Source: Norana najaformis
Taxonomy: Eukaryota > Annelida > Clitellata > Crassiclitellata > Hormogastridae
DNA length: 64,000 nt
Direction: 5' to 3'
NCBI GenBank assembly: GCA_964023275.1
Contig: OZ029918.1
Coordinates: 14,640,355 to 14,704,354 of the forward strand
In this document: piece by piece, positions 36,880 through 49,760 of the stretch
Layout of the letters: each line of letters opens with the position of its first letter
Position numbering within the stretch: the stretch's first letter is position 1
Position numbers and translations under genes: made by a program
The notes under the pieces: model-generated
Told to the model about the DNA's origin: nothing
The model's database searches: none
What the model saw: only the letters and a program-made list of their open reading frames with translations

Positions 36880-38930
36880 GAAAGGAAGCAGAGAAGACAG
36901 GTTATGTTTCACAGCCTGTCCCGATCTGTTATATGACAACTTCTATCTAAAGAATACGATGATGAGAAGAGGCCATCGCTTGATTCCTCGTCTTAGACAA
37001 CAATGGCGCTATCGATCTTTCCAGATTAGACTAGATCAGATCAGATTAGACTGGATAAGAAAGTACAGGATCGTCCCTCTCACATACATCGCTGAATGCA
37101 TATATACGTTATACGTATGCATATACATGTTATGCATATAGAAGCCAAAGAGATCAGACACAAAATTTATATGTTGCGGGAGTCGCCCTGTTTTTGTATT
37201 GCTCTGGCTGTATTTGGGACCAGGCTTTCGATGAGTTTCTGTGTAAGCGTGTTTACTTACACACTTCTAATATGGAAGCATTTCAAGAGTGCTTTCTTGC
37301 CTGTTTACAAGAGCGTCGACATAGAAGGGGCAAAGAGGTCATGTTCCCGCTCAAAAATCTGGGAAAGAGGTGGTTTTGTCTGCCAAATTTCATCCTAAAG
37401 ATGTAAAGGCCCAACGTTATAAAGAAAATTGTGAGTTGCAAAGTTATCAAAATTAGGCGCAAGCTAAAAAATTGACATAAAAATCTGGGTGACGATTAAA
37501 AAGTCCTCACACATTTTAAGCGAAATTATGTACCGCCTAGCTTAGTTGGCTATTCTGCAACCACGACTTCCCCCACTCTCAAAGCATGCCGACGCTTTTG
37601 GCTTTTTTGCTTAAATCGTTTGTGCTCTTTCTTTATTAGTTGAGTTTATAGAGATGACATTGGTCCGTAGAACATGATAAATTAAATTTTTATAAACATT
37701 TCTTCACTTAAACAATGATTGAAGTCTCGAAACGATTGCCTTGGCAGAAAAATTATTTATCGACATCAAACATTCTGTGACGAACTCCCTTTATTTTGAC
37801 TGGACCTGCCGGGTTCCAATTCCCCCTGGGTAGAATACATAGCAGACCCCACATGCCAGGATGATGCCGAAGGTCCCCACGTCCCAGGCGAATGCGGCGA
37901 CCCATGGCCTATGAGTCGGAGTCCAGCTTTGCAGAGTTCGGCCATATACCCTGCACGTCTATCTCGTGACCTCAAACGGGAATTAGCCCGGCTAGAAGGG
38001 GAGGCATCTTTACATTATATAATTATAAATCAACACACAACTACACATACACGTTTCAGTAGGACCTAATACCACACACATGCTTTTATACAATGCTGTC
38101 TTACACAATAAGTTAGGAACTACATTCAGGCCGTTGACTCTTCTACTCGTACAAATCAATCCGTTAACTCTACAGAAAATATAGTATACTTGGCTTAAGG
38201 CCAACCTCCCAAGAATGTAAAATGCGCCTTATTCAATCAGGGAAAAGGGGTCGTTAATGAAGTCAATGGTTCTGTTGCCATTCAGACGATACTCCAAAGA
38301 CTGTTGGTCTTTCGACCTCAAACGAAATGGACAAATATTTCCCCAGACGACTAAATATATCAGCTATTTAGCAAAGAAAGGGCTTCTTCTATGTCTTAAC
38401 ACTGATTAGCTTGTTCACCCTTGTCTGTTGCTCGGCTGGAGTCCCTGCTCCTGTCTCTGTAGATGGCCACCGTCCAGCCCACACAAGCCTCCTCACCACA
38501 TCAGAGAAGCCACCACCGCCAGAGGCACCAACTACACTCAACAGCCACAAGAACAACAGAGAAAGCGGACCCAGAGGGGGGTGGGGGTGCAGTTACTGTT
38601 TAATGACGCTGTGTAATAACGACGATGATTAGCGTCGCCCTCCTATATCCACCAGACGGAGTTACAGAAAAAGGAGCCCTTCAGTTTCGTTATATCGCCC
38701 TGTTACTCTGGCCTCCACTATTGGCTCCCCATGACTGGTCCCCAAAGCAAATGGCTCCTTGGTCTTAACGACAATAAGAGCCGAAGGCAGGCCTGAACTT
38801 AGCCGGCCAGTCAGCAAGCATCTCCGCCAGTCAGGCCTTGCCTGTCTCACTCTCTAGGGCCAGGCTCACACGACTCCAGCAAAACTCCCCTGTCCACCCA
38901 TTCTACCCTAATTAATCTCCCTTAGCACTT

Positions 38931-39052
38931 GACCTGGAACCGAACACTTTTGCCTATCGCTTTTGTTCTGATTGAGCGCCTGTGAATAAGCTGGTCCCCG
39001 TGACGTGGCTTTCGTTGGGCGCTGTAGAAATCTCCGGATTACGATTACGATT
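38931..39052 (+). repeat. Dispersed repeat R2, copy 2
   Basis: Second copy of the 124-bp repeat at 13895-14018, same orientation. It ends with GGGCGCTGTAGAAATCTCCG then three GATTAC-like units. GGC/CAG-rich sequence just upstream (38780-38880) shows weaker similarity to 13840-13890. Confidence 0.75.
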
Positions 39053-39747
39053 CCTTATTTGCATGCTACTTCCCACAATTTCAGATCCCTAGTGTCGATG
39101 TCACTCAGCAGAACTAGAATTGACAACCCACCATTATCAAATGAAATGCCATGTCCAGAATATGATGTCAGTGCATAATAGAGGTTGCTGCTAAGTCCAG
39201 AGATAAATAAAATATTGCATCTTGTCTCATGAATTAACAGCTCTTAGCTTACGCCGACGACTGTAATAAACAGTAAAAGTGCATGTCGAGTGCTTACTAT
39301 ATGCGTCACTGTGAAAATTCATTTACCAGCTCTGGAATCAAAGAAATGTGAAAAGGTTAGATGGGGACTACCTACGATGTCTTATATGCCGTGGCCAAGA
39401 AAATGAAGTTACCTTATGCCCAAAATCGATCAGTTAATTGAGGTCGTTCGTCTTTTGTAACGCCTACACAAATGACGCATTTTAAATCTTTTTCTCTGGT
39501 GGTGGCTGCCTTTTGAACGGCAGATAAAAAGTGACCTGCGTCTCGTCGGCTGACTCTGTGCAAAAGTAATTACTGTCTGTGGCGAGCTAATGATGTACGA
39601 TGCGTCGACTATTCTCTACCTGGCTCAACTACTGAAAGCATTCGGGCAAACTTCATGGCGTATGTATATGGCTAGATGGCGAAACGAACAGATGCAGAAA
39701 TCGATGCTCTGGCCAATGGACCAAGCAACGACGAATGAACGAAAGAA

Positions 39748-39875
39748 TGGGTGGCTGGCAGGCTGGCTGGCAGGCTGGCTGGCTGGCTGGCTGGATGGAT
39801 GGATGGATGCATGGATGGATGGATGGATGGATGCATGGATAGACGGATGGATGGAAGGATGGATGGTCGCACGGA
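39748..39875. repeat. GGCT and GGAT tetranucleotide repeats
   Basis: A (GGCT)n block turns into (GGAT)n with GCAT interruptions. ORFs here (Trp/Gly/Ala or Pro/Ser) are low-complexity artefacts. Confidence 0.95.
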
Positions 39876-40554
39876 TGTACTGATGGGAGTTGGGTGGGTT
39901 CGAGGTTACTTAAGAGAAAGAAGTTTGTGTAGAGAGGAGTATGGATGGATCAATGGATGGTTGATCTGTCAGGGACCAAAGGATCTTCCGAGGGATGGAC
40001 GGAAGCTCGATGCCTGGTTCACTGACTGCCTGTCGCTGTCTCAAACGAAGCAGCTGGTCGAGAGCAACCAGACAGGACAGACGGACGAATGGCTGAATGA
40101 ACGAATTAATTAATAAGTTAATGACTGGCGAACTCACGGACGAAGTCAGTATCTTGTTGACAGAGCGACTGACAAACGAAAGAGGAGAGAGTGGCCGACA
40201 GATGAGTCATATTCTAATGCCCTAATCTGACGAACCGAGAAATTTGAAAATACAGAAACGATTGTAGCGTTTAATACAGTTGGTCTTCATATCCTCCGTG
40301 GTTTAGACAAAGAAACAGTCGACCTGCCGCCACTGTTCTTTGATCCAATGTCAGATGCAGTAACATAAGTTCAGCTATTCTCTGTCTCTATCTCTGTCTC
40401 TTTCTCTTCGGTCCTTTGATCTAATCCATCTTGCTAAGTGGATCGGTGGGTGGGCTTTTTATTGCTTCTTGGTATGCTTTGTTATTGCCCTTGTGGTCTT
40501 CTATTATTTCTCATGAAATCACGTGGTAATCTGTGAGGTGACGGTATTTATAAA

Positions 40555-40893
40555 GGCGTGCTCTGTGGCTGCCAAGAAGACAAACGATTGGGTCCTAGAG
40601 ACGCTGCAGAAGTAGAGAGGAGTCTGCTGGGATTAAACAAAAAGAGGAAGCTGTTATACTTTGGGCATGTGCTGCGAAAGAGTGGAGATTGCTGAGAGAA
40701 AGAGGTCATCCAAGGCACAATTCCTGGATCCCGAGCTCGTGGAAGACCCAAGATGACATGGATAGACAACATCAAGTCGTGGAATGAATTACCATCGTTT
40801 AACCAGTTATTGCAAGAAACGAGGGACAGAAAAAAAAGCAAATGGTACAGAATTGTCCGTGGTGCAGCCAACCCTCGGTTCGAGGACGGTTAA
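40555..40893 (+). pseudogene. C-terminal end of a second type of LINE reverse transcriptase
   Basis: Plus-strand remnant with the order KKTNDWVLE, KKRKLLYFGHVLRKSGDC, then after an in-frame TGA EKEVIQGTIPGSRARGRPK, TWIDNIKSW and a final DR..W..IVRGAANPRFEDG with stop TAA at 40891-40893. This is the typical C terminus of a widespread non-LTR element class (FGH.LR, GRP, W.D...W, DR..WR). Besides the TGA there is a small frameshift near 40600. It belongs to a different LINE lineage from the two minus-strand fragments and lies about 0.85 kb from ferlin exon 1, antisense to it. Confidence 0.8.
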
Positions 40894-40989
40894 ATGCAAG
40901 ACAAGCTCTGTGGTATTGCTTTTGCTCTGCTTTACTATTGCTCTTTCTATGTATTACACAATCGCGTGTTATTTCTATTGGACGCTGAA

Positions 40990-41118
40990 AATGTTGTTTC
41001 TCTTAGAATGTTGTCTCGTTTCTCTTAGAATGTTGTCTCGTTTCTCTTAGAATGTTGTCTCATTTCTCTTAGACTGTTGTCTTGTTTCTCTTAGACTGTT
41101 GTCTCCTTTCTCTTAGAG
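40990..41118. repeat. 22-bp minisatellite, about 5.5 copies
   Basis: Unit GAATGTTGTCTCGTTTCTCT plus TA, with later copies changed to GACTGTTGTCT. It follows the LINE 3' end by about 95 bp. Confidence 0.9.
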
Positions 41119-41735
41119 TCGTGCATTAACCCGTTTCTATTCTATTTATTATTTATTAAAACACTTCCAACGCGCGCAATATCAATACGTCTGAATCTGA
41201 GGCGCGGATGGAATTCGGTAGGGGCCAAGGTGGAGTCATGCAAAAGCCAGGGTGGTGAAAAGCTAGACTGTTGTAGTCGTGCAGTTTTTATTGAATTTTT
41301 ACTGTTTTTATTCTCTACTGCTGTTTCTCTGTCTCTCTGTCTCTCTTTCTCTCATTGAAGTAATGTATTGTTGCCTTTGATCATTATTTGTGTCACCTAA
41401 TTATGAACTTAAATCTATGTTGCGTCATACGTGGTACAAAACAAGCGATTGCATGTCTTTCGTTAGTTAGTTACGATGCCTTCATGAATTACATTGCCCC
41501 TTCAGTCAACTTGCCTCTTCAACGATTACCTTGTCCTCATCAATCGCCTTGCCTCTTCATCAATCACTCCAAAGTCGTATGGTGACGAAATGCTCCGAGA
41601 GCAACAGGAAGGCATCTCAGAGATATACCGTCGTTTACACAGATGTCCAATAAACAAGCCAATATCTTACCCAGCAATACATATACCACCCTATAGTAAA
41701 TATCGACGTCTGAATAGAGATTATAAAGTCCTGAC

Positions 41736-41814
41736 CTCTGAATGTAACTTTGGCCAATCGGTCTCCTCTTCCGCGAATGTTGTCAACGCTTCGTAGCTGC
41801 AGAACGAGCGACAT
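41736..41814 (-). CDS. Ferlin exon 1: start codon and first strands of C2A
   Basis: A 79-nt coding exon on the minus strand, ATG at 41814-41812 with A at -3 (GCGAAAATGT). It encodes MSLVLQLRSVDNIRGRGD and RLAKVTFRG, with the last Gly codon split by a phase-1 intron (AGAG|gtcagg). Vertebrate otoferlin starts with a collinear stretch of the same length containing LRGRGDRIAKVTFRG, and the two start methionines align. RGRGD marks the otoferlin type rather than the dysferlin type. As in otoferlin, the first C2 loop is short and lacks the usual Ca2+-binding aspartates, so this C2A probably binds little calcium. The frame is open a little upstream, so a few extra residues cannot be excluded. Confidence 0.93.
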
Positions 41815-42383
41815 TTTCGCCTTAGGTTTGCTTTTGTTATCGCTCAAGCAGCCAGAGAGTCGTCTGTCTTCCGTAGAGGTTTCTGGTCTTGCATGACTGG
41901 CCTTCGGTAGAATCAGCCACGTGACACACAGGCGTCCCTTAGAACAGGTCCAGAGTTGGATTTAATTGCGCATTCCGCAGAAACCTCACTCGAATAAGCA
42001 CATCGCAAGTTTTGAAACCAAGTCCGCAGCTAAGGCTCCAGCTAGTCAAGCGTAACCTCGAATGCTTCAGTTGAGTCTGTAGCTTCGTTTCGGTTGAGTT
42101 CTTTTTCTCGTGGCATCTCAGCAAGGTAACGTTTTAGACGTAATAAAGCAAACCTATACCGTTGCCAAGCGTCGTCCGATGTCGAGGCGGGTCTGCATCG
42201 GAGTGTATTCTGCTGATGCCTTTATAATTATCTCCAGCTGAGGGTAGGAGTCGTGAGGGAGGCGTTGCACAGTCCGCTGGGTTCTTCCCGTCAGAGTGAA
42301 CTGTGATGGTCCGTTGAACTACCATCGACTGAGATAAGACCGATGGCGCAGATGCTACTACTGTGGACACAGACTCACGAGAA

Positions 42384-42590
42384 CCCTCTGTCTGTCTGTG
42401 TGTCTGTCAGTGTGCCTATCTGTGTGTCTGCGTGTCTGTCTGCGTGTCTGTCTGTCTATCTGTCTGTGTGTCTGTCTGTCTGTCTATCTATCTGTGTCTG
42501 TTTGTGTGCCTATCTGTGTGTCTGTGTGTCTGTCTGTCTATCTATCTGTATGTCTGTCTTCCGTCTGTCTGTGTGTCTGTCTGTCTCCCG
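42384..42590. repeat. (TGTC)n-rich microsatellite
   Basis: TGTC/TGTG-rich run of about 200 bp. The Cys/Val/Leu/Ser frames on the plus strand are artefacts. Confidence 0.95.
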
Positions 42591-42639
42591 CTCTCTGCCT
42601 GGCTCTCTCTCTCTCTTCCTCCTGTGGACGCAGCTACCG

Positions 42640-42930
42640 TCGAGACAGTATGCCCATCAGCCGAGGACTGACTGACGGTCGATGGATGGAGGGACGCGGC
42701 CTGCAGTTGGGCCCGATCGGTCCGTCGCTCGGTCGGTTGGACGCGGACAGAGGAGCGGGCGGGCGGGCGGGCGGGCGTTTCAACGGTCGGCTTCGCGTAT
42801 ATCGAGGTACGGTGTATCGACTGAAGAGCAGAGTCCATCGATGCAGCTGCTGGCTACGGCTGCAGCGCCGTCTCTCTAGGAGATAATGGAACGTGGCGGA
42901 GCGCCGTGCATTGTCCTCTTAGCTGCCTGC
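42640..42930 (-). promoter_or_regulatory. CpG-rich segment, candidate promoter region of the ferlin gene
   Basis: About 290 bp with many CpG dinucleotides in otherwise AT-rich surroundings, including a GGGCG-type run (GCGGGCGGGCGGGCGGGCG, near 42757-42776) that would serve as Sp1-like GC boxes. It lies 0.8-1.1 kb upstream of the start codon. No TATA box is obvious. Association with the ferlin gene is inferred from position only. Confidence 0.25.
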
Positions 42931-43591
42931 ATAGAATGCGGGGCCGAACAGCATGCAAAACGCAGTCGTTAATTATTCATCGAAATACACTTACACAAGC
43001 TTTTGTTTTACTGCAATATATAATACAGTTTGTAAATACTGGATTGTTAAACATATAAGATACATTTTGATAAAATCAAATATTTGAAACAAATGCTTGG
43101 CAAGAACTGGGCAAATATTACTTTCTATACTTAGACCTACGTGTCCTTTGTTCTGATGCATTTGTCACACATCACATGGTAGATCAGAACTTGTGATGCA
43201 TGAAAACATATTACATAATACAACGGATTGAGCAACAGTGATAACAAACCGGTTCTTATACATACCGTTATATGTCGATATACATGTAGGCTATTTTGAA
43301 GGCGTGCATTCGTCTGTGACTGTGTATATATTAGACATGGATTTATGTGTAAAGTGCTCTGCTTCTGCAGTGTTGGATAATGGCCGGTCGTCTTTAATGT
43401 TCGGCCGTTATGTCGAGACCATCATTGATCTGTATTAGATTTGCCTGATAGATAGACGCTTTTACCGCTGCTGTTACGAGCTCCACCAGCTGATCATTAT
43501 GTAAACGCAACTTTCCGTCTATACTTCGAAGGCAACGTTTCGCTAAGCATCTAGAATGTGACCACCGCATGAACGTCTCATGTGGCTTTCT

Positions 43592-43751
43592 GTCGCTTTG
43601 TTTCTCTCTCTCTTTCTCTCACTCTTTATTTCTCTCTCTGTCTTTCTCTTTCTCTCTTTCTCTTTCTCCTCTCTCCCTCTCTCTCTTTCTCTTTCTCCTC
43701 TCTCTGTCTCTGTCTCTCTGTCTCTGTCTCTGTCTCTTTCTTTCTCTCTGG

Positions 43752-43789
<38 letters not shown>

Positions 43790-43866
43790 ATCTCTCTCTT
43801 TCTCTCTTCGTCTGTCACTCAGTCTGTCTGCCTGTCTGTCTGTCTGTCTGTCTCTCTTTCTCTTTC
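43592..43866. repeat. CT-rich microsatellite
   Basis: TCTC/TTTC/TCTG runs, about 275 bp. Confidence 0.95.
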
Positions 43867-45924
43867 TCAAACACACATCTCAATGTATGTATGCGTCTCC
43901 AGCTTTACTAGTTGCCAGTTAGCCTTTCCCAGAACTACGTTTATATTATCGCATGATCCTAGAGTTTCTCGACGCATGGTTTTCCATCACCTTCGTCACC
44001 TTCCTAGTCCTGCTTATCGGCCAACTTCTCGTCTCTCTTCAAACAACAATTATCTGTTTGTAGAATATAACTTACGCTGAGCTTTTGTACCCTGGGGCGA
44101 GCCGTGCGGAATTATCCTGAGCCGACTGTTAACAGTTCCACCGAGACGGTATTACTTAAACTTCTGTAGTCTCACAATCAGTAGAAATTGTCTAACACCC
44201 TACACATGTGGTGGCTGAACATCGTACTATTAGCAGGGCTTTTCATGGATGGATTCAGATAGGCCTGGGCCACTGCAGGCAGAGTACACATCCTAAAGCT
44301 ACTACTTCTGAGGCGAACAGATTATCCTGTCAAATCCTTTGAATTCAAATACTGTGTTAGGCTTGAAAACTGTGGGGAAAAGTTTAATAAATAGAATCTG
44401 CATCTCTGCAATTAAGCTCAACCTGCAGCTTTGACTAATTGTCATGAAATAAACTCGTTTAGATACTTTACATTTGATGGCACATGTCAAATAGAATAAG
44501 TTTATATAGGTTCGTGCCCAGTGGCCCAGATTTTAAGTTTGGAGTTAATCGCCGAAGTGCCAAAGGCGTCAAGGAAAGAGAGACGAGCAAAGGACCAACC
44601 GATTAAGACGTTTTGATTGAATTTCTTCGTATTTGACCTCTAAACAGTGAATTCTGCGTATAGAAACTTAGTTCTAATTAGTTGTAGGTTTATACTTCTC
44701 CGAACTGATTATCAGATGCAGTGAACTAAAACTGAAGTCACTGAGGCGCAATACAAATGAGTTATACGATGTTTTCTTCTGTATTCTGCTCTGTCCTGGA
44801 CAATGCACTGTTTCCGACTTCTACATATGTAGCCACAAGCAAATGGGAAATGTCAGATTCGGTGAAGGAAGGGCAAAAAGTGTCTGGAGTCGGGTCGTTC
44901 ATCAATCATAGACAGGTTATACTCCATCTGGCCTACCGTCAATGAATGCTTGTCCTTCACAGATCTTCCGCTTCGAGATACAGGGGCCCATCTGGACGCT
45001 GTGCCTTCTTCCATCACGAGGGACTAATCGAGGGACGTTGAGGCAACCCACACTGTACCCACACCGCCTGTCGTCGTTCCTCATCCTCGTTGGAACTCTG
45101 AGCATGGAGTCAGTTATCATGACTCTGGATGGGATCCGTTGGTTGGGCTGTGCGTGTGGAAGCCCACCAGTGATGACTTTTCATCTAAGCATTGTTTACC
45201 TTTTGATAAACTTGTTTTAAAGGACTTTAACATCATTTAGACTAGGCAAAGAGAGAGAGCCTCTGATTAGATTTCCTAAAACGGCGCTATAAAATTTATG
45301 TTTTCAATTACAATAATATCACTTCTTGTGGGAGATAGAAGGTTGTGTGGGTGCTTGGATGATCCCCGGCAGCCACGCAATTTTCGGCATTTTACAGCAA
45401 AATCTCAGCATTTTAGGGCGATAGATTTAAACTAACTTTCAGAAGAACGTCTATGCAAGTTTGATCAAACGATTTTGATTCATTTAGCAATTCGGAGATT
45501 TTAATTTTTCAGCAATTCTGGTCAGTTTAAAGCAAGTGATATAACCAGTGATGTGACTCAGCCCTACACAATGTCGCCATCTATCGAATGTTGGTGTTTA
45601 AATATCTTCTTCAACTCTATTTGCAGTACCGTCTTGTTGCTATGGACCGATTTTTCAGCTGGCTGCTATAGTGACATAATGATAGGCACGATCCGTTTAT
45701 GGTCTAAAAGGGTGCAGTCAGAAAGCTTTATGATCAAGATTGAAATGTTTGAGGACGATGTATCTATCCTCAGTGGAGGTGATGGGAGTTTTCTACTTAC
45801 CATCGGCGTATCAGCGTCGATGCTTAGTCTTCTCTTGATCCTCCCATCAACAGTGCCGCTCATTTTGTAGCTTAGTTCGCTGGGTGGTTTGTGTATCAGA
45901 ATCACGAGAAAACTCTCTAACCTA

Positions 45925-45975
45925 ATAGGATTAGAACTCCCGACCTCAGGGTTTAAAGTCCAACTTGCTAAGCGC
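45925..45975 (-). repeat. tRNA-like SINE head
   Basis: Minus strand reads TGGCGCTTAGCAAGTTGG followed 24 bp later by GAGTTCTAATCC, resembling A and B boxes of a degenerate tRNA promoter. Confidence 0.35.
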
Positions 45976-46199
45976 CATATTATTGTCTTATTATTGTTGC
46001 AACGATAATATGATTATTATAGGCCTACACCTATACGTCTACTTTGATCGAAACGATGGTAGTAAGCATAGACGCATAACAAAATTGCTTTGAACAGACA
46101 AAGCTTTAACTGGCAAACATTCTGTTGTAAAAACAATGCCTCGCCTGCTTTTTTCTCTTCAACACCATCCTACATCACGTAACTTTGGAACTACCGCCC

Positions 46200-48140
46200 T
46201 TAATTTGAGACACCAGTTGTTCTCTTGGTTCCTAGGAGAGGGAAGCTTTATGACAAGACTCTCCGTCTTTTCTCCCTTTAATATGCACGAGTCTATCGGG
46301 AAACACGTCTTCCCACTTCCACACGTCTCTCGTTCCATTTCCGTGTGTAGGGCTTCTAGTTTCAAAGGGTCGTCTGTCATGCAATACGGCTTTTATTGAG
46401 CAAGTTCTCGTCACCGGACTCTGTGTTGGCAGTTCTCGTCCAACGCAGTTATTAGAATTTTGCTTCGAAAGATAGCGCTTGGGCATCTATGGAAATCTGA
46501 CAGTCAAGGTCCTCTGTCTATATCTAACCTTCGAACACAGACCTTCGTTCCGACTTATGCAACGAGGGTCCATCTTCAGCCATCAGTTTCTAGACTGTGT
46601 CTGTTGTGGTAAGTAGATATGGGACCGGTATTGACCGTGTGGATTTTTTCCTGATGGGGGTGCTGGTAACTTAACCGGGACTCTGCCCGTATCGATTATT
46701 CTTCTTGTCTGTCTGTCTTGATATCTCTTGTACCTGGACATGTTGTGGATGTCTTCAGCTTGGAACAATGACCCTATTACCTTCCCGTTAAATCTTTCCG
46801 ACGTCTGAATTCAGGCAAGGAATATTGCGAGTGTATCCTTCCCCGCATTTCACACACCTCTTATCCTCTCGCTATCCTCAATCAATCTCGCAAAGCTCGC
46901 GGCAGGGTAGGCACCAGCCCTCAAATCGGATCAGTTGAACCGGTCTCTGAACCTGATAAGGGCTTTATCGGCTGTAACTTATCCAAATGTCTTTTGCCAG
47001 CTATTAGACAGACCTTTTTCTCGAACGGTGCAGGTGGGGTCAGCTTTCGCAGCGTTACCCTAGTTTCATACGGAATCGTTTAATTAATTTCCACTACAAA
47101 ATATCGGGCAGTCATGTCGACCACACACTCCGGGGTTGACTCACTCCTCGACTCAGGATCAGCTTATCGGGTCCAAGACTTCGAAAATGGGTATTACGGA
47201 CTTTCCTGTTTCCGAATTTGGCAATTCCTATTTATCCTCTCGCCACAAGGATACAATGCTTTACTGTCTTACTGCGGACTGCAGCAGCTGATCTTCATCG
47301 TTGGATAACTTATATGCATGCATTGTTTGTTTACTATATACAATGAAGGGTATTTGGCAATTCCTATTTATCCTCACGCCACAAGGATACAGATCGAATT
47401 ATTGCCTGTCTTTGAATCGGGTGAGGAAAGGTTGAGACATGATTTACCCGGAGCGCACTGATCAGTTTCACTCTTTCTCTCTCTGCTCTATTGAAACTCG
47501 GACCGTCATACAGATCACATATTCCGGGCCGACGCACTACCCAACTCGATACTGGCTTGTCGGAACGAATCCAACAATAGCTTCTTTACATATGGAGTTC
47601 TCCTCACTCTATCCTAAGGTTTCCCAGATACCCTCTCATCTGTGTATATGTATACATATATTTTCGAAACTCACCCAGTAAAAGCATGTACTGCATATCG
47701 GTAGGCCTAATCGTACGATACCGAGTTGCCTCGGGTCGTGCATACGTAGAGCGCCGTGACGCCGCTCTGCATAAGCAGCCCTGCAACCCACGACAAGCTT
47801 TACTATTCAACCGCCTTTGTTCTGGTTTCGTCGTAGGTTATGGCTTGACCGACACTATTTGATTTTTGTAATATCTAACGCTTATCCCATGGCCTCGCTG
47901 GCGCGAGATACAGCGCCGAGATATAACTAAACTTCGTCTATTGGCCTTAAGCGACTGCCGGCGCCCCTTTGCATGATCGAGCGTCCGTAATTAATTATTA
48001 CTGGAGGGCTTAATGAATTTAATTATTAGATTGAATTAATGAATAAATCTTTCAAACATTTGAAACAAACCAAAACACTTAAATATCAACCTATTCAGTC
48101 AATCAAGTATTATTTATATGAAATTATTTATTATTGTACA
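46200..48140. repeat. Dispersed repeat R1, copy B (without the 23-bp array)
   Basis: Same order of landmarks as copy A. Left half 46200-46600 matches 5700-6180; right half 46720-48140 matches 9640-10860, including CCCATGGCCT and the AT-rich end. Only about 120 bp, with no 23-bp units, lie where copy A has 3.36 kb. A separate insertion, 47256-47351, interrupts this copy. Confidence 0.6.
47216..47391. mobile_element. 96-bp insert between 40-bp direct repeats
   Basis: 47216-47255 and 47352-47391 are 40-bp direct repeats with one mismatch (ATTTGGCAATTCCTATTTAT at the start, CGCCACAAGGATACA at the end). The 96 bp between them match 53968-54062 in inverted orientation (about 93% by eye). Confidence 0.75.
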
Positions 48141-49589
48141 TGAAATCAACATTTTGACATAGACAAGCCTTTGCGGCCTGTCAGCCACTCAACGTACAAA
48201 CATATAGAGAGGGAACTAGAGATAAACAGAGGAAGAGGGAATTCTGATTTGGCTGAAAGAGGCGGAAGGAGACGGACGATTAATTCAGTTGGAAGACATC
48301 GACATCAACGATTGTACTGAACTGTAGAATTAAACGATGGAATTAAATTAAAATGATATAATCGGTCGCTCTTTATTATACACTGGCCCTATCCGAGGGG
48401 GCTAGCAGGGTCACTTGGCCCCGGGCCTCATCACGTGGTGAGGGGCCTCATCTTTACATAGTGTTTTTCGTCTACCTTAAAATATGAAAGAAGTGTTCCT
48501 ATTCGAACCAATGATAAGGTAAATCGCGACAAATCTTTCGAATTTATTTTGTTGTTAATTCTTGATATTTATTTCTCCTTTGTGCATTATAATTTGCAAC
48601 TGCGATTTACTAGGCTTATGCTGTGCATGCTTTGAGATCGGGGCCTCGTCGTAATTGCAGTGGCCCTCGGGCATCTGAGTCTCTGAAGAGCTCGGATTAC
48701 ATATTATATGAGATCCGCTTGAAATATTAATTCTTATAGCGCCGTATTTGCGTTTTTGAGCGGATTCTATAGCTGTTTTTGGTCCTGCACAAAAACATCT
48801 CTCGCTAGAACATACTTAAGTAGGTTTCTGACTCGAACTGTTCTGCGTCCCTCCTTTGCGCTTAGCAGCTCTAAATGCTGCCGGGACGAAAACACGAGCG
48901 ATATTTGGCGCTTTCAGTGGTTGGCCAAATAAAGGCGCACAATAAAGCGCGTGGAATCGGCCTTAATGGTTTGTTCATTCTAAGACCCAATTATTCGCCC
49001 TGTCTGCCTTTATATTGCGCCGTAAGTCATCGTCGCTTACTGCTCGCTAGCTCGGCTGCCTTCACTGTAAGTCAGATGCACAGAATGAGCACCGTAATGG
49101 GGGAAGTTCGTAGGAGGAACAGCCGGGAACACAAATCAACAGACTGGAGGAAGAAAAGGCAGGAATAGATCAAACGCACAAAGACATGCACTCGCTCACC
49201 ATTAAACCACGATGTATAGGCATATAAATATAACAAACATTTTTATTGTATAACGTATCTATATAAGGTATATATATATAGATTATAAGACATTTATACG
49301 AACCATTTTATCACATATATATAACGCATAAGTATATGATTATACATGTGTAGGATGTTTTATACTACTTGCAACGTATATACATGTATTGTATCAAGAC
49401 GCTTAATATAGCGCCGTTATGTGCCTCTATAATACAGCGTGTAATGTATTTTTTGCAATGGTCTTTGTTAAAGGCCTTCCCATATAGTGACGGCATTGCA
49501 GAATAACCACTGAGCCCGACAGTTACGCATTTGTACTGGATTCTTCGCTCCGAGATTCGACATGCGGTTGACAGTAGTGAACGGAGAAC

Positions 49590-49760
49590 GTGGTGATGGT
49601 GGTGGTGCTGGTATCAGTAGTATTAGTATTAGTAGTAGTAGTGGTAGTGGTAGTAGTGGTAGTGGTGGTAGTGGTGGTAGTGGTGGTAGTGGTGGTAGTG
49701 GTGGTAGTGGTAGTAGTGGTGGTAGTGGTGGTAGTGGTAGTAGTAGTAGTAGTAATATTC
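49590..49760. repeat. (GGT/AGT)n trinucleotide repeat
   Basis: About 170 bp of GTGGTA-type trinucleotides. Gly/Ser, Val and Thr frames are all open, as expected for a repeat of three-base period. Confidence 0.95.

Noticed and set aside
37535..37550. tRNA gene suggested by TAGCTTAGTTGG (A box)
   Set aside because: No B box at a suitable distance and no closing acceptor stem.
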